The notes under the pieces were generated by a model. It did not search any database and was not told the origin of the DNA. It saw only the letters and a list, made by a program, of their open reading frames with translations. A stretch of DNA of 64,000 nucleotides from Gilvimarinus polysaccharolyticus (GTDB taxonomy: Bacteria; Pseudomonadota; Gammaproteobacteria; Pseudomonadales; Cellvibrionaceae). The stretch spans positions 37,666-101,665 of the forward strand of contig NZ_LFIJ01000003.1 of assembly GCF_001187555.1 (NCBI RefSeq). Direction: 5' to 3'. This document shows positions 1 to 13,424 of this stretch, piece by piece. A program made the position numbers and the translations under genes. The first letter of the stretch is position 1. Each line of letters opens with the position of its first letter.

Positions 1-756
1 TTGGTGAGCCCTTCCTACACCAAGCGAGCCGACCAAGACACTGGGTAACACCACAAAACTGGCTGTTAGCACGCAGTGCAAAGCAAAGATACCAACATCT
101 AATCTAAGCAGTTCGCCGTTACGCAATGTTTTACTCAACAGCGCCGGTACCGCGCCGGTTTCTCGCCGCCGCGCTTGAGCACCGCCATGACTAACCGCCG
201 GCACCTGATAAATAATGATATACACGCCGATTAAACCCAGCGCGGCGGTGACCCAAAATATCAGCGATAAACCACCAATACCCGCTAACGCCGGGCCAAC
301 CACTAAAGCCAGCGCGAACGATACACCGATAGAAGCGCCGATGCTGGCCATGGCCTTGGTGCGATTCTCATCGGCCGTGAGGTCAGTAACCATCGCCATG
401 ACTGCACTGGCAATCGCCCCGCCACCTTGTAATACACGCCCAAGCACGAGCTCGTAGACGGTATCGGCCTGTGCCGCGACAATACTCCCCGCAACAAAAA
501 TCAATAACCCCGCCACAATAACGGGCTTACGACCAATGCGATCAGACAGCATGCCAAATGGGATTTGCAGCAGCGCCTGACTAAACCCGTAAGCGCCTAG
601 GGCCAAGCCTAACAAAGCGGGGGTCGCACCGCTGTAAGCATCGCCATAAAGGGTCAGCACCGGCAACACCATAAACAAACCGAGCATGCGGAATGCATAG
701 AGTGACGATAGCGCCATAACAACGCGGCGCTCAAATGAGGCGGTAGGCACGGACAC
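1..756 (-). CDS. MFS transporter, YajR-like (3' end outside window)
   Basis: This is a drug/metabolite-type major facilitator protein of the inner membrane; its substrate is unknown. About 250 residues are visible and the frame stays open to base 1, so the C-terminal half is missing. Hydrophobic segments alternate with short loops, and the MFS loop signature between helices 2 and 3 is present as GMLSDRIGRKPVI. I chose GTG at 754-756, giving V-S-V-P-T-A-S-F-E-R-R, because AGGA lies about 7 bases upstream; a GTG two codons later is possible, and the frame has no upstream stop to fix the start. The gene diverges from uvrA. In Pseudomonas a uvrA/MFS/ssb arrangement is known, so ssb may follow outside the window (inference). 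Confidence 0.85.
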   Translation of the reverse strand, partial: MSVPTASFERRVVMALSSLYAFRMLGLFMVLPVLTLYGDAYSGATPALLGLALGAYGFSQALLQIPFGMLSDRIGRKPVIVAGLLIFVAGSIVAAQADTVYELVLGRVLQGGGAIASAVMAMVTDLTADENRTKAMASIGASIGVSFALALVVGPALAGIGGLSLIFWVTAALGLIGVYIIIYQVPAVSHGGAQARRRETGAVPALLSKTLRNGELLRLDVGIFALHCVLTASFVVLPSVLVGSLGVGRAHQ

Positions 757-844
757 AAGAAATCCTGATTGATAAAAGCCGCGAATTTTACCACAGCGCG
801 AAGCAAAACGCGTTTTTTACAACCCTTATCCACTAACTGCGCCA

Positions 845-880
845 AGACCCAATCCGCGCGTGCGTAAATACCGTATAATG
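845..880 (+). promoter_or_regulatory. possible uvrA promoter
   Basis: A perfect -10 hexamer TATAAT lies at 874-879, about 50 bases before the uvrA start. The -35 region about 17 bases upstream (near AATCCG) is poor. I found no CTG-N10-CAG LexA-type box in 757-927; the nearest is a degraded CTG-N10-CAA at about 838. Confidence 0.35.
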
Positions 881-927
881 GCGAGTTTTTAGGCGAAGGG
901 GCAGAAAACCCCAACAGGTGGTATAGA

Positions 928-3783
928 TTGGATACGATTTACGTTCGTGGCGCGCGCACTCACAACCTCAAGAATATCGATCTGGACATCCCACGCGATA
1001 AACTGGTGGTTATCACCGGCCTGTCGGGCTCGGGCAAGTCATCTCTAGCGTTTGACACACTTTACGCCGAGGGCCAACGACGCTACGTTGAATCTCTATC
1101 TACCTACGCTCGCCAATTTTTGTCGATGATGGAAAAACCCGACGTGGATCATATCGAAGGGTTGAGCCCAGCGATCTCCATCGAGCAAAAATCGACCTCC
1201 CACAACCCGCGCTCGACTGTGGGCACCATTACCGAAATTTACGACTACCTACGCCTGCTCTATGCCCGCGTAGGTGAACCGCGCTGCCCAGTACACGGCG
1301 AGCCGCTAACAGCGCAAACCGTCAGTGAAATGGTCGACACCGTGCTGGCGATGCCCGAAGGCAGCAAGCTAATGCTGCTTGCACCGATTGTTCGCGATCG
1401 AAAAGGTGAGCACTTACATACGCTAGACCACCTAAAACGCGAGGGGTTTATCCGCGCTCGTATCGACGGCTTGTTGGTTGATTTAGACGATGCCCCCGCA
1501 CTTGATAAAAAGAAGAAGCACACAATTGATGTGGTAGTCGATCGCTTTAAAGTCCGCGATGACCTAAAAGTGCGACTGGCAGAATCGTTTGAAACGGCAC
1601 TGAATTTAACCGAAGGGCTGGCCGGCATTAGCGATATGGACGGTAAGCAAGACGACCGTATTTTCTCGGCCAAACACGCTTGCCCTGTATGCGACTACAG
1701 CTTAAGCGAACTGGAGCCACGGCTGTTTTCGTTTAACAACCCAGCCGGCGCCTGCCCCACTTGCGACGGATTGGGCATTAAACAGTTTTTTGATGAGAGC
1801 AAGGTGCTGCTGTTTCCAGAGTCCTCATTGGCGCAAGGCGCTATACGCGGCTGGGACAAACGCAATATTTATTACTTTCATATGCTCACCTCAATTGCCG
1901 AGCACTATGGCTTTAACGTCGACACGACGTGGCAAGATCTAACCCACGAACAACAGCGTGCGGTGCTGGACGGCTCGGGCGATGCAATCATCTCATTTAA
2001 TTACGTTAACGAACGCGGTGATATTATTCAGCGCAAGCACACTTTTGAGGGCGTGCTGCCCAACCTTGAGCGGCGTTATCGCGACACTGAATCATCCACT
2101 GTGCGAGAAGAACTGGCCAAGTTTCTTTCGACCCAACCGTGTCCATCTTGTAAAGGGGCGCGATTACGGCTTGAGGCGCGCAACGTGTTTGTCGACGAGC
2201 GCAGTCTGCCGCAAATTACTGACATGCCGGTAGGCGATGCGCACAAGTACTTCAGCGCTCTCGCGTTTACCGGTGCGCGTGCCGGTATCGCCGACAAAAT
2301 TTTAAAAGAACTGCGTGATCGTTTTAGCTTTTTGGTCGATGTGGGCCTTAACTACCTCTCTCTTAACCGCAGCGCTGACACCCTATCGGGGGGCGAGGCG
2401 CAGCGCATTCGACTTGCCAGCCAAATTGGCGCCGGGTTAGTCGGGGTAATGTATATTTTGGATGAGCCCTCCATTGGCTTACATCAACGCGACAACGACC
2501 GCCTGCTTGCCACCCTGACTCACTTAAAAAACTTAGGTAACACGGTGATTGTGGTAGAGCACGACGAAGACGCTATTCGCCTTGCCGACCACGTGATTGA
2601 TATTGGCCCAGGCGCAGGGGTGCACGGTGGCGAAGTAATCGCCGAGGGCACGGTGGACGACATTATGGCGAGCGAGCGATCGCTTACCGGACAATACTTA
2701 AGTGGCGCCAAAGAAATCGCGGTTCCGGCCAAGCGTACCCCAGCCGACCCAAAACAAATGCTCAAACTATTTGGCGCCAGTGGCAATAATTTAAAAAACG
2801 TTAATTTAGAGCTCCCCGTGGGCTTAATGACCTGTGTCACCGGAGTATCCGGCTCGGGTAAGTCCACCTTAATTAACGCCACACTGCACCCGATAGCCGC
2901 CACCGAACTCAATGGCGCAACCACGCTCAAACCAGCCCCCTTTGAGCGCATCGAAGGCATGACATTTTTTGATAAATGTGTGGATATCGACCAAAGCCCC
3001 ATCGGCCGCACACCACGTTCCAACCCCGCCACTTATACCGGTATTTTTACCCCAGCCCGCGAGCTGTTTGCTGGCACTCCAGAGGCCCGCTCGCGAGGCT
3101 ACAAAGCCGGGCGGTTTAGTTTTAACGTCAAAGGTGGCCGCTGTGAAGCCTGCCAAGGCGATGGAGTTATCAAGGTTGAGATGCACTTTTTACCCGATGT
3201 GTTCGTCCCCTGCGATATATGCAAAGGCAAGCGCTACAATCGTGAAACTTTAGAGGTTAAATACAAAGGCAAAAATATTCACGAGGTGCTCGACCTAACC
3301 GTAGAAGACGCCCGCGAATTTTTTGATGCTATTCCCGCCATCGCCAAAAAACTACAAACCTTAATCGATGTGGGGCTGTCTTATATTCGTTTAGGCCAAG
3401 CCGCCACTACCCTGTCTGGCGGTGAAGCGCAGCGGGTGAAGCTCGCTAAAGAGCTGTCTAAACGCGACACCGGAAAAACTCTGTATATTCTGGACGAGCC
3501 CACCACTGGCCTGCACTTTTACGACATCCAACAGCTGCTAACCGTATTGCAGCGGCTGCGTGATCATGGCAACACGGTGGTCGTGATCGAGCATAACCTA
3601 GATGTCGTTAAAACCGCCGATTGGGTCATTGATCTAGGCCCAGAAGGCGGCAGTGGCGGGGGGCAGATTATCGCCACAGGCACACCGGAAGATATCACTA
3701 AGGTTAAAAAGTCTTATACCGGACAATTTTTAGCTCCCATGCTCAAAATCGCCCGCGAGCGCGCCAAAGCCAGAAACGCCTAA
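928..3783 (+). CDS. uvrA: excinuclease ABC subunit A
   Basis: UvrA is the damage-sensing ABC-type ATPase of nucleotide excision repair; it acts as a dimer and loads UvrB at lesions. The 951-residue length fits the family (about 940). It has two ATP-binding halves: Walker [10 protein letters not shown] near residue 32 and GVSGSGKST near 645, each with an LSGGEAQR signature and a DEP Walker B. Zinc-binding cysteine pairs are visible (CPVC and CPTC in the first half, CEAC and CDIC in the second). The start is TTG at 928, preceded by AGGTGG at 915-920 with good spacing, and gives the usual N-terminus D-x-I-x-V-R-G-A. It is divergent from the MFS gene. A LexA box, common for uvrA in other gammaproteobacteria, is not evident. 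Confidence 0.98.
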   Translation: MDTIYVRGARTHNLKNIDLDIPRDKLVVITGLSGSGKSSLAFDTLYAEGQRRYVESLSTYARQFLSMMEKPDVDHIEGLSPAISIEQKSTSHNPRSTVGTITEIYDYLRLLYARVGEPRCPVHGEPLTAQTVSEMVDTVLAMPEGSKLMLLAPIVRDRKGEHLHTLDHLKREGFIRARIDGLLVDLDDAPALDKKKKHTIDVVVDRFKVRDDLKVRLAESFETALNLTEGLAGISDMDGKQDDRIFSAKHACPVCDYSLSELEPRLFSFNNPAGACPTCDGLGIKQFFDESKVLLFPESSLAQGAIRGWDKRNIYYFHMLTSIAEHYGFNVDTTWQDLTHEQQRAVLDGSGDAIISFNYVNERGDIIQRKHTFEGVLPNLERRYRDTESSTVREELAKFLSTQPCPSCKGARLRLEARNVFVDERSLPQITDMPVGDAHKYFSALAFTGARAGIADKILKELRDRFSFLVDVGLNYLSLNRSADTLSGGEAQRIRLASQIGAGLVGVMYILDEPSIGLHQRDNDRLLATLTHLKNLGNTVIVVEHDEDAIRLADHVIDIGPGAGVHGGEVIAEGTVDDIMASERSLTGQYLSGAKEIAVPAKRTPADPKQMLKLFGASGNNLKNVNLELPVGLMTCVTGVSGSGKSTLINATLHPIAATELNGATTLKPAPFERIEGMTFFDKCVDIDQSPIGRTPRSNPATYTGIFTPARELFAGTPEARSRGYKAGRFSFNVKGGRCEACQGDGVIKVEMHFLPDVFVPCDICKGKRYNRETLEVKYKGKNIHEVLDLTVEDAREFFDAIPAIAKKLQTLIDVGLSYIRLGQAATTLSGGEAQRVKLAKELSKRDTGKTLYILDEPTTGLHFYDIQQLLTVLQRLRDHGNTVVVIEHNLDVVKTADWVIDLGPEGGSGGGQIIATGTPEDITKVKKSYTGQFLAPMLKIARERAKARNA

Positions 3784-6303
<2,520 letters not shown>

Positions 6304-6342
6304 GATTGTGTACAGCACCTAAACTTTTAAGTGCTACTGGAT

Positions 6343-6376
6343 AAAAAAGGGCGTCCCTAACAGGTCGCCCTTTTTT
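6343..6376 (+). terminator. rho-independent terminator after icd
   Basis: The arms aaaaaagggcg and cgcccttttt enclose a 12-base loop, followed by a T-run at 6371-6376. It lies 40 bases after the icd stop. The A-run before the stem makes it potentially bidirectional. Confidence 0.85.
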
Positions 6377-6505
6377 GTGGTCGACATTTATCATCGAATA
6401 TATCAATCAATCTATACCACTGCGCCAACTGTTCTTAACTGCGCCGCAACGCTAGAGTAATCACATCAGCAGCAAAAAAGTTAACAGACAACGAAAGGAG
6501 TTGTT

Positions 6506-7483
6506 ATGGGTTTATTAATAGATGGAATCTGGCACGACCAGTGGTACGACACTAAAACATCAGGCGGTAAATTTATCCGCAGCGAGGCTCAGTATCGCCA
6601 TTGGATCACCCCGGATGGTAGCGCTGGAGCAACCGGTACAGACGGATTTAAAGCAGAACCTGGGCGCTACCACCTCTATGTCTCTCTGGCCTGCCCTTGG
6701 GCCCACCGCACACTCATTCTTCGCACGCTAAAAGGCTTAGAGGAGATGATCGGTGTCTCGGTAGTTAACCCGCTGATGCGCGAGCACGGCTGGAGCTTTG
6801 CGTCCAACACCCGCAGCAGTCGCGATCAAGTCTATCAAGCTGATTTTTTACACCAGCTGTACACTCGCGACAACCCTAACTATAGCGGCCGAGTGACAGT
6901 ACCGCTTTTGTGGGATAAACAACGCGAGCGCATCGTCAACAATGAATCGGCCGATATTGTTCGTATTTTAAACTCTGGATTTGATCATATAGGGGCACTT
7001 AAAGGTGATTACTATCCTATCGCACTGCAAACTAACATCGATGAAATCAATCATCAGGTTTATCACACAATTAACAATGGAGTGTATAAAGCCGGCTTTG
7101 CCACAGAACAATCGGCCTATGACGAAGCGGTAACAACTCTGTTTGACAGCTTAGATAAGATAGAGGCACTACTGGCCCAACAACGCTACCTAACAGGAGG
7201 TGAAATTACCGAGGCCGACTGGCGGCTGTTTACCACCCTGATACGGTTTGATGCGGTATATCACGGCCACTTTAAATGTAACTTAAAACGTATCGTTGAC
7301 TACCCCAACCTATGGGCTTATACCCGCGAGCTATACCAATGGCCGGGTGTCGCAAAAACGGTGAATTTTGACCACATTAAAGAACATTATTACCGCAGCC
7401 ATACGATGATCAACCCCACCGCCATTATCCCCAACGGCCCACTGCTAGAGCTTAATGCGCCTCACGGCCGAGACACGCTATAG
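6506..7483 (+). CDS. yqjG: glutathionyl-hydroquinone reductase (Xi-class GST)
   Basis: The family reduces glutathionyl-hydroquinones, releasing hydroquinone and GSSG; it is cytoplasmic. The 325 residues match E. coli YqjG. The N-terminal thioredoxin-like domain carries the catalytic Cys63 in the motif ACPWAHR, the hallmark of the Xi class, and the Y-H-L-Y-V-S strand before it is conserved. The C-terminal all-helical GST domain includes LTGGEITEADWRLFTTLIRFD. GGAG at 6495-6500 precedes the ATG with good spacing. It appears monocistronic, with a terminator at 7507. Annotation as a plain glutathione S-transferase would be less specific. Confidence 0.92.
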   Translation: MGLLIDGIWHDQWYDTKTSGGKFIRSEAQYRHWITPDGSAGATGTDGFKAEPGRYHLYVSLACPWAHRTLILRTLKGLEEMIGVSVVNPLMREHGWSFASNTRSSRDQVYQADFLHQLYTRDNPNYSGRVTVPLLWDKQRERIVNNESADIVRILNSGFDHIGALKGDYYPIALQTNIDEINHQVYHTINNGVYKAGFATEQSAYDEAVTTLFDSLDKIEALLAQQRYLTGGEITEADWRLFTTLIRFDAVYHGHFKCNLKRIVDYPNLWAYTRELYQWPGVAKTVNFDHIKEHYYRSHTMINPTAIIPNGPLLELNAPHGRDTL

Positions 7484-7506
7484 AGCTGCATAAAAAACTG
7501 ACATGC

Positions 7507-7545
7507 AAAAACGCAAAAAAGCCGGCAAGCCGGCTTTTTTGCGTT
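7507..7545. terminator. bidirectional terminator between yqjG and rplQ
   Basis: A long inverted repeat, aaaacgcaaaaaagccggc / gccggcttttttgcgtttt, has a 2-base loop. It has T-runs on both strands, so it can end yqjG transcription from the left and the ribosomal operon from the right. Confidence 0.92.
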
Positions 7546-7566
7546 TTACGATAAAGCGAGTAGTGG

Positions 7567-7962
7567 TTACTCGGCTTCGACCGCTTCTTCAACTGCACCT
7601 GTAACAGGGCGATCCATCAGCTCAACATAAGCCATGGTAGCTTTGTCACCGGTACGCAGGCCACACTTAAGAATACGCAGGTAACCACCTGGACGACTCT
7701 CAAAACGTGGACCTAACTCGGTAAACAACTTACCAACAGCTTTAGGGTCGCGCAGACGAGCAAATGCCAAACGACGATTTGCAACGCTATCTGTTTTAGC
7801 TAAGGTGATCAAAGGCTCGGCAAAACGACGCAGCTCTTTGGCCTTAGGCAAGGTAGTCTTAATCAGTTCGTGCTCTACCAGTGACGCGATCATATTGCGA
7901 AACATGGCTTTGCGATGTGAACTGTTACGATTCAGTTGACGGCCACTATGACGATGACGCAT
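7567..7962 (-). CDS. rplQ: 50S ribosomal protein L17
   Basis: L17 is the last gene of the alpha operon; 131 residues start with the family-typical [20 protein letters not shown]. The ordered core ends near residue 117 and is followed by an acidic, Glu/Ala-rich tail ([11 protein letters not shown]). Transcription ends at the bidirectional hairpin just downstream. Confidence 0.98.
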   Translation of the reverse strand: MRHRHSGRQLNRNSSHRKAMFRNMIASLVEHELIKTTLPKAKELRRFAEPLITLAKTDSVANRRLAFARLRDPKAVGKLFTELGPRFESRPGGYLRILKCGLRTGDKATMAYVELMDRPVTGAVEEAVEAE

Positions 7963-7983
7963 GACGCTAAATCCTTCACTTAT

Positions 7984-8025
7984 GATTGCTTCACAGCAAT
8001 CGTGTTAGTCCGCGCTAAGCGCGGA
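7984..8025 (-). other. two tandem hairpins between rpoA and rplQ
   Basis: Two perfect short inverted repeats lie in the 75-base gap: gattgc-ttcaca-gcaatc at 7984-8001 and tccgcgc-taa-gcgcgga at 8009-8025. Neither has a T-run, so they look like mRNA stability or processing elements, not terminators (inference). Confidence 0.45.
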
Positions 8026-8037
8026 ACAGTCTATTAA

Positions 8038-9033
8038 TCAGTCTTCGTTGCGTAAGCTAGCCGGAGGCCAGTTTTCCAAACGCATACCGAGAGACAAACC
8101 GCGCGAGGCGAGTACATCTTTAATCTCGGTGAGAGACTTTTTACCCAGGTTCGGGGTCTTTAACAGCTCAACTTCTGTGCGCTGAATCAGATCACCGATG
8201 TAGTAGATATTTTCCGCTTTCAGGCAGTTTGCCGAACGAACGGTCAGCTCTAAATCATCTACCGGACGCAATAGAACAGGGTCAATCGCCTCTTCTTTTT
8301 CTTCCGGTTGTGACAGTTTTTCGCCTTCCAGATCAACAAACACAGCCAACTGCTGCTGTAAGATAGTTGCCGCACGACGAATAGCTTCTTCAGGATCAAT
8401 GGTACCGTTGGTCTCAAGATCCAAAATCAACTTATCCAGATCGGTGCGCTGCTCAACACGAGCGCTTTCGACGCTATAAGCAACACGACGAACTGGACTA
8501 TAAGAAGCATCCAATTGGAGGCGTCCAATAGCACGACTTTCATCGTCTTCTTGGCGACGTGCATCAGCAGGCTGATAACCACGGCCACGTGCAACCGTCA
8601 AACGCATAGTCAGTGTAGTGTCACCAGTGATATTAGCGATCACATGATCGGGGTTTTTCACCTCGATATCATGGTCTACTTGAATATCACCTGCGGTTAC
8701 AACACCAGGACCTTTTTTGGTCAGCGTCAGTACGGCTTGATCTTTACCGTGCATTACCACGGCAACGCCTTTGAGGTTCAGCAGGATTTCGATGACGTCC
8801 TCACGGACCCCTTCGATATCACTATACTCGTGCAATACACCATCGATTTCTACTTCAGTAACAGCACAACCGGCCATTGACGAAAGCAAAATGCGACGCA
8901 ATGCATTGCCCAAAGTATGTCCAAAACCACGCTCCAGCGGTTCCAGCACAACTCGAGCGTGAGTTGGGCTGTTTTCGGTAACGTCGATATGACGCGGAGT
9001 CAAAAATTCGTTTACTGCAGTCTGCATAGCCAC
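8038..9033 (-). CDS. rpoA: RNA polymerase subunit alpha
   Basis: RpoA nucleates core RNA polymerase assembly through its N-terminal domain and contacts UP elements and activators through its C-terminal domain. The 331 residues are close to the usual length. The N-terminal dimerisation motif [20 protein letters not shown] is near residue 33. The C-terminal domain has the helix-hairpin-helix region with [14 protein letters not shown] near residue 297. It lies between rpsD and rplQ in the canonical alpha operon. Confidence 0.99.
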   Translation of the reverse strand: MAMQTAVNEFLTPRHIDVTENSPTHARVVLEPLERGFGHTLGNALRRILLSSMAGCAVTEVEIDGVLHEYSDIEGVREDVIEILLNLKGVAVVMHGKDQAVLTLTKKGPGVVTAGDIQVDHDIEVKNPDHVIANITGDTTLTMRLTVARGRGYQPADARRQEDDESRAIGRLQLDASYSPVRRVAYSVESARVEQRTDLDKLILDLETNGTIDPEEAIRRAATILQQQLAVFVDLEGEKLSQPEEKEEAIDPVLLRPVDDLELTVRSANCLKAENIYYIGDLIQRTEVELLKTPNLGKKSLTEIKDVLASRGLSLGMRLENWPPASLRNED

Positions 9034-9053
9034 ACCTGTTAACGGTTAATCCC

Positions 9054-9674
9054 TTACTTGGAGTAAAGCTCTACGATAAGGTTTTCGTTGATTTCAGCCG
9101 GCAAATCGCTGCGATCAGGAACACGCTTATAAGTGCCTTCCTTCTTCTCAACGTTGACTTCAACCCACTCGACATCAGCGCGCTGACCAGACAAGGTCAA
9201 AGCATTCTGAATACGCAGTTGTTTTTTAGCCTTTTCGCGAACCGCAACCACATCACCTTCCGCTACTTGATAAGAAGCGATGTTAACGGTTTGACCATTA
9301 ACAGTAATGCCTTTGTGAGATACCAACTGACGAGATTCTGCGCGAGTAGCGCCAAAACCCATGCGGTAAACCACGTTATCCAAGCGACATTCCAGCAATT
9401 TCAACAGGTTCTCACCAGTCGCGCCTTTGCGACGAGCGGCTTCTTTATAGTAGCCACGGAACTGTTTCTCTAGAACACCATAGGTGCGACGTACTTTTTG
9501 CTTCTCGCGTAACTGAATACCGTAATCCGACAAACGACCGCGGCGCTGACCATGTTGGCCAGGTACAGATTCCAGTTTACACTTTGAGTCCAGCGCGCGT
9601 GCTCCACTCTTTAAAAAGAGATCGGTACCTTCGCGACGGGACAGCTTACATGTTGGTCCAATATAACGTGCCAT
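9054..9674 (-). CDS. rpsD: 30S ribosomal protein S4
   Basis: S4 is a primary 16S rRNA-binding protein of the 30S body, and in E. coli it is the translational repressor of the alpha operon. It has 206 residues, begins [16 protein letters not shown] and carries the S4 RNA-binding domain at about residues 95-155 ([20 protein letters not shown]). A zinc-type cysteine cluster is absent. The gap to rpoA is 20 bases. Confidence 0.98.
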   Translation of the reverse strand: MARYIGPTCKLSRREGTDLFLKSGARALDSKCKLESVPGQHGQRRGRLSDYGIQLREKQKVRRTYGVLEKQFRGYYKEAARRKGATGENLLKLLECRLDNVVYRMGFGATRAESRQLVSHKGITVNGQTVNIASYQVAEGDVVAVREKAKKQLRIQNALTLSGQRADVEWVEVNVEKKEGTYKRVPDRSDLPAEINENLIVELYSK

Positions 9675-9686
9675 TAGTTTGCCCCC

Positions 9687-10082
9687 TTACACTCGACGTT
9701 TTTTCGGCGGACGACAGCCATTATGTGGTATCGGCGTCACGTCTGTGATGTTGGTGATTTTATAACCAACGTTATTCAGGGCGCGCACGGCAGACTCGCG
9801 GCCGGGCCCTGGGCCTTTTACTTCTACGTCAAGGTTCTTTAAGCCGTATTCTTTAGCGGCTTCACCGGCACGTTCTGCAGCTACCTGAGCGGCAAATGGG
9901 GTACTTTTACGTGAACCACGGAAACCTGAGCCACCTGAAGTTGCCCAAGTCAGGGTATTACCCTGGCGATCGGTGATCGTAATGATCGTATTATTAAAAG
10001 AGGCATGAATGTGTGCAACACCATCCACAACCTGCTTTTTGACCTTCTTTTTGGTCGTAGTTTTATTACTTGGCTTGGCCAT
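9687..10082 (-). CDS. rpsK: 30S ribosomal protein S11
   Basis: S11 helps form the 30S platform and the mRNA exit region. It has 131 residues: a basic N-terminus, the core motif [16 protein letters not shown], and the conserved C-terminus [15 protein letters not shown]. It lies 12 bases upstream of rpsD in the alpha operon. Confidence 0.98.
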   Translation of the reverse strand: MAKPSNKTTTKKKVKKQVVDGVAHIHASFNNTIITITDRQGNTLTWATSGGSGFRGSRKSTPFAAQVAAERAGEAAKEYGLKNLDVEVKGPGPGRESAVRALNNVGYKITNITDVTPIPHNGCRPPKKRRV

Positions 10083-10139
10083 AGCAATTCTCTTCCTAAC
10101 AGTTGTTACCGTACTTGAATGTGAGCGAGAGCCTGCGAA

Positions 10140-10496
10140 TTAACGCTTAATAGGCTTACGCGGACCTTTGCGGGTACGTGCGTTAGTCTTAGTACGCTGA
10201 CCACGGAGAGGTAAACTACGACGGTGGCGCAAACCACGGTAGCATCCCAAATCCATTAAGCGTTTAATGTTCATAGACACAACACGACGCAGGTCACCTT
10301 CTACGGTGAACTTGCCCACTGCATTACGGATTTCATCCACTTGAGCTTCGCTAAGCGAACCAATTTTGGTATCTTCCGCAATGCCTGTAGCAGAACAAAT
10401 CTGCTTGGCAGTGGTCCGGCCTACCCCATAAATATAAGTCAGGGATATAACCGCGTGTTTGTGGTCTGGTATGTTTACACCAGCAATACGGGCCAT
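10140..10496 (-). CDS. rpsM: 30S ribosomal protein S13
   Basis: S13 sits in the 30S head and contacts the P-site tRNA and bridges to the 50S. It has 118 residues, starts [14 protein letters not shown] and ends in the basic tail with [19 protein letters not shown] 263-base gap with a long hairpin separates it from rpmJ, so it may start a distinct alpha-operon transcript. Confidence 0.98.
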   Translation of the reverse strand: MARIAGVNIPDHKHAVISLTYIYGVGRTTAKQICSATGIAEDTKIGSLSEAQVDEIRNAVGKFTVEGDLRRVVSMNIKRLMDLGCYRGLRHRRSLPLRGQRTKTNARTRKGPRKPIKR

Positions 10497-10691
10497 TCAA
10501 ATTACTCCAGTAACTCTAAAATTGCAGCGTTGACGTGATCTAACACCACCCCTACGCACTATGATAAAAGGCGCGGAAGGATAGCGGTAAAAACACAAAA
10601 AAGCAATAGCCCAGCGATTTCTCACTGAACGACAGTCAACGCCCCCTATTGTGCAAGCCAGCCGATATAAATCTTAAGTAATTCAGCTGAC

Positions 10692-10722
10692 AGAAAAGGC
10701 GGCATATTATGCCACCTTTTCT
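10692..10722 (-). terminator. long hairpin between rpmJ and rpsM (terminator or attenuator)
   Basis: A 15-base inverted repeat with one mismatch (agaaaaggcggcata / tatgccaccttttct) lies about 40 bases downstream of rpmJ. Its descending arm ends in a T-rich run on the minus strand, so it could end the spc transcript partly. No good promoter was found between it and rpsM. Confidence 0.5.
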
Positions 10723-10759
10723 GGCCAACCGGCAACCAAAAGTTGCTCAGCTGTCTTGC

Positions 10760-10876
10760 TTAGCCTTGACGCTGCTTGTGGCGTGGCTCGGCGGTGCAGA
10801 TAACTCGCAAAACACCGTTACGACGTACCATTTTGCAGTTGCGGCAAATCTTTTTAACAGAAGCACGAACTTTCAT
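10760..10876 (-). CDS. rpmJ: 50S ribosomal protein L36, zinc-binding form
   Basis: This is a 38-residue gene between secY and rps[11 protein letters not shown], then CRNC, and ending ARH-type residues EPRHKQRQG. The zinc ligands Cys11, Cys14, Cys27 and His33 are all present, so it is the zinc-requiring (C+) form. Position after secY is the canonical spc operon order. Confidence 0.96.
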   Translation of the reverse strand: MKVRASVKKICRNCKMVRRNGVLRVICTAEPRHKQRQG

Positions 10877-10898
10877 GATCCTACCTTTAAATCCGGGA

Positions 10899-12242
10899 TT
10901 AGCGAACGTTGCCGCTGCCGTATCCCTTTAAGTTTGATTTCTTCATCAGTGATTCATACTGATGGGACATCAAGTGAGACTGAACCTGAGACATAAAGTC
11001 CATCACAACAACTACTACAATGAGTAGTGAAGTGCCGCCGAGGTAAAATGGCACATTAAAGGCCACCACCAAGAACTGAGGCATCAAGCACACTAACGAC
11101 ATATAGATGGCGCCTACCACTGTCAACCGGGTTAGGACACTATCGATATATTTGGCTGATTGCTCACCAGGACGAATCCCTGGTATATAAGCACCTGATT
11201 TTTTCAGGTTATCTGCCACTTCTTTTGGGTTAAACATCAACGCCGTATAAAAGAAACAGAAGAAAACAATCAAGCCAGAGAACAACAGAATATTCAAAGG
11301 CTGGCCGGGGCCAATCGCCAAAGCGAAGTCCTGCAAGAAGTTACTCACAACTCCTTCACCGCCATCACCAAACCACTGCGCAATAGATGCAGGGAATAGC
11401 AAGATGGAGCTGGCAAAAATTGCTGGAATAACACCTGCCATATTGATCTTGAGCGGTAAGTGACTTGTTTGGGCGGCATAGGCCTGACGACCTTGCTGAC
11501 GCTTCGCATAGTTCACTGTAATACGACGCTGACCACGTTCGATTCGGACAATAGCCCAAATCACGCCCATGGCAACAGCCGTAATAACCAACAACATCAA
11601 CATGTGTAGATCGCCTTGACGCGCACTTTCAAAGGTGGCGCCAATCGCTGTAGGAAACCCTGCAACGATACCAGCGAAAATCAGCATGGATATACCATTA
11701 CCAATACCGCGCTCGGTCACTTGCTCACCCAGCCACATCATAAAGACGGCGCCGGTAACCAAGGAGGTAACCGCAATAAAGTGGAAAGCAAAATCAGGTT
11801 CACCGCCGTAGGCAAAACCAGAGAAACTTACCGACATTGCCATCGCTTGAACGGTAGCAAGTATTACGGTTCCGTAGCGAGTGTACTGATTAATCTTGCG
11901 GCGTCCAGCATCACCCTCTTTTTTCAGCTGCTCCAATGAAGGAGTCACGGCGGTCATTAACTGCATGATGATCGACGCTGAAATATAAGGGAAAATACCC
12001 AAAGCAAGAATACTCATCCGCTCAAGAGCACCGCCCGAGAACATATTAAACAGGCCAAGTACCGTTCCCTGATTCTGATTAAACAGATCGGCAATTCGTT
12101 CTGGGTCAAGACCTGGAACGGGAATGTGGGTACCAATACGGTACACCACAATTGCCAAAAACAGAAAACGAAGGCGAGCCCAAAGCTCGCCCAATCCTTT
12201 TCGATTTACTAGCGGCTGATTACCGGGAGTTGCCATTGGCAC
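10899..12242 (-). CDS. secY: protein translocase subunit SecY
   Basis: SecY is the channel subunit of the Sec translocon in the inner membrane. It has 447 residues with ten predicted transmembrane helices. Conserved elements include [11 protein letters not shown] near residue 40, the plug region [18 protein letters not shown] near 71-88, and the cytoplasmic loop [15 protein letters not shown] near 350-364. It lies 3 bases downstream of rplO and is probably translationally coupled. Confidence 0.99.
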   Translation of the reverse strand: MPMATPGNQPLVNRKGLGELWARLRFLFLAIVVYRIGTHIPVPGLDPERIADLFNQNQGTVLGLFNMFSGGALERMSILALGIFPYISASIIMQLMTAVTPSLEQLKKEGDAGRRKINQYTRYGTVILATVQAMAMSVSFSGFAYGGEPDFAFHFIAVTSLVTGAVFMMWLGEQVTERGIGNGISMLIFAGIVAGFPTAIGATFESARQGDLHMLMLLVITAVAMGVIWAIVRIERGQRRITVNYAKRQQGRQAYAAQTSHLPLKINMAGVIPAIFASSILLFPASIAQWFGDGGEGVVSNFLQDFALAIGPGQPLNILLFSGLIVFFCFFYTALMFNPKEVADNLKKSGAYIPGIRPGEQSAKYIDSVLTRLTVVGAIYMSLVCLMPQFLVVAFNVPFYLGGTSLLIVVVVVMDFMSQVQSHLMSHQYESLMKKSNLKGYGSGNVR

Positions 12243-12245
12243 CTC

Positions 12246-12680
12246 TTACTCTTCGACTTTACCGCCAGCCGCTTCAATGGCAGCTTTGGCGCCTTTTGTT
12301 ACAGCAAGACCTTTCACTGTAACGGCTTTTTTCACTTCGCCAGAAGCAAAGATCTTGGCACGTTTGATGTGCGAACCGATAACATCGGCTTGCTTCAAGG
12401 TTTCCAGATCGATAACTTCGCCGTCAACCAAGTTCAGCTCATTCAAACGTACTTGCGCAGTTACGCGACCAATACGTGAGGTGAAACCAAATTTTGGTAA
12501 GCGTTTTTGCAAAGGCATCTGACCGCCTTCAAAGCCCGGGGCCACACTACCACCAGAACGTGCTTTCTGACCTTTGTGACCTCGACCAGCGGTTTTACCT
12601 AAACCACTACCGATACCACGGCCAACACGTTTTTTGCTATGGGTGCTACCAGGAGCGGGACTCAGCGTATTAAGACGCAT
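12246..12680 (-). CDS. rplO: 50S ribosomal protein L15
   Basis: L15 is a late-assembling 50S protein. It has 144 residues, begins [20 protein letters not shown] and has the glycine-rich [17 protein letters not shown] segment. The gap to rpmD is 1 base. Confidence 0.98.
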   Translation of the reverse strand: MRLNTLSPAPGSTHSKKRVGRGIGSGLGKTAGRGHKGQKARSGGSVAPGFEGGQMPLQKRLPKFGFTSRIGRVTAQVRLNELNLVDGEVIDLETLKQADVIGSHIKRAKIFASGEVKKAVTVKGLAVTKGAKAAIEAAGGKVEE

Positions 12681-12681
12681 C

Positions 12682-12867
12682 TTATTCTCCCTCTACCTTA
12701 ATCAGATAGTTCACAGTGTTAATCATGCCACGCGTAGATGGAGTATCTTCAACCTCTACAGTGTGACCGATGCGACGCAGCCCTAAACCAGTAACACAAG
12801 CCCGATGGTTCTTCAGTCGGCCCGCAGTACTCTTTAACTGAGTCACTTTAATCATTTTCTTAGCCAT
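12682..12867 (-). CDS. rpmD: 50S ribosomal protein L30
   Basis: L30 is a small 50S protein, here 61 residues. The core motif [20 protein letters not shown] is intact and it has the short bacterial form. It lies between rpsE and rplO, as in E. coli. Confidence 0.97.
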   Translation of the reverse strand: MAKKMIKVTQLKSTAGRLKNHRACVTGLGLRRIGHTVEVEDTPSTRGMINTVNYLIKVEGE

Positions 12868-12904
12868 GCTCGTATACCGCTTTCTAGTAATCGGACAATG
12901 CCAA

Positions 12905-13414
12905 TTAGTTCAGAATATCTTCTACGCTCTTACCGCGCTTAGCAGCTACAGACTCAGGAGAGACCATAGACTTAAGCGCCTGGAACGTAGCACGAACCAC
13001 GTTTACAGGATTGGTAGAACCGTAGCACTTAGCCAGAACGTTCTGTACACCGGCAATTTCAAGTACTGAACGCATCGCACCACCGGCAATAATACCGGTA
13101 CCTTGAGAGGCTGGCTGCATATAAACCTTAGAGGCGCCGTGGCGGCCCTTAGTGGCGTACTGCAGTGTATCACCGTTTAGATCTACAGAGATCATATTAC
13201 GACGAGCCGCTTCCATAGCTTTTTGAATAGCTACTGGTACTTCGCGCGCTTTACCCCGACCAAAGCCAACTTTACCATTACCATCACCAACAACAGTCAG
13301 CGCGGTGAAGGCAAAGATACGGCCACCTTTAACAGTTTTGGCAACACGATTGACCTGAACCAGTTTTTCCTGGAAGCCTTCGTTATTGCTGTCATCTTTC
13401 TTAGTAAAAGCCAT
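12905..13414 (-). CDS. rpsE: 30S ribosomal protein S5
   Basis: S5 lies at the mRNA entry side and affects decoding fidelity. From ATG at 13414 it has 169 residues ([19 protein letters not shown]). The frame is open further upstream to 13456, but that start would overlap rplR by 32 bases and adds residues not typical of S5. The S5 dsRBD-like fold is seen in [20 protein letters not shown] and [17 protein letters not shown]. Confidence 0.97.
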   Translation of the reverse strand: MAFTKKDDSNNEGFQEKLVQVNRVAKTVKGGRIFAFTALTVVGDGNGKVGFGRGKAREVPVAIQKAMEAARRNMISVDLNGDTLQYATKGRHGASKVYMQPASQGTGIIAGGAMRSVLEIAGVQNVLAKCYGSTNPVNVVRATFQALKSMVSPESVAAKRGKSVEDILN

Positions 13415-13424
13415 GTCTTTACCC

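Noticed and set aside
654-914. Minus-strand reading frame overlapping the MFS start and uvrA leader
   Set aside because: It lies in a different frame from the clear MFS protein and has no family features; the composition is shadow-like.
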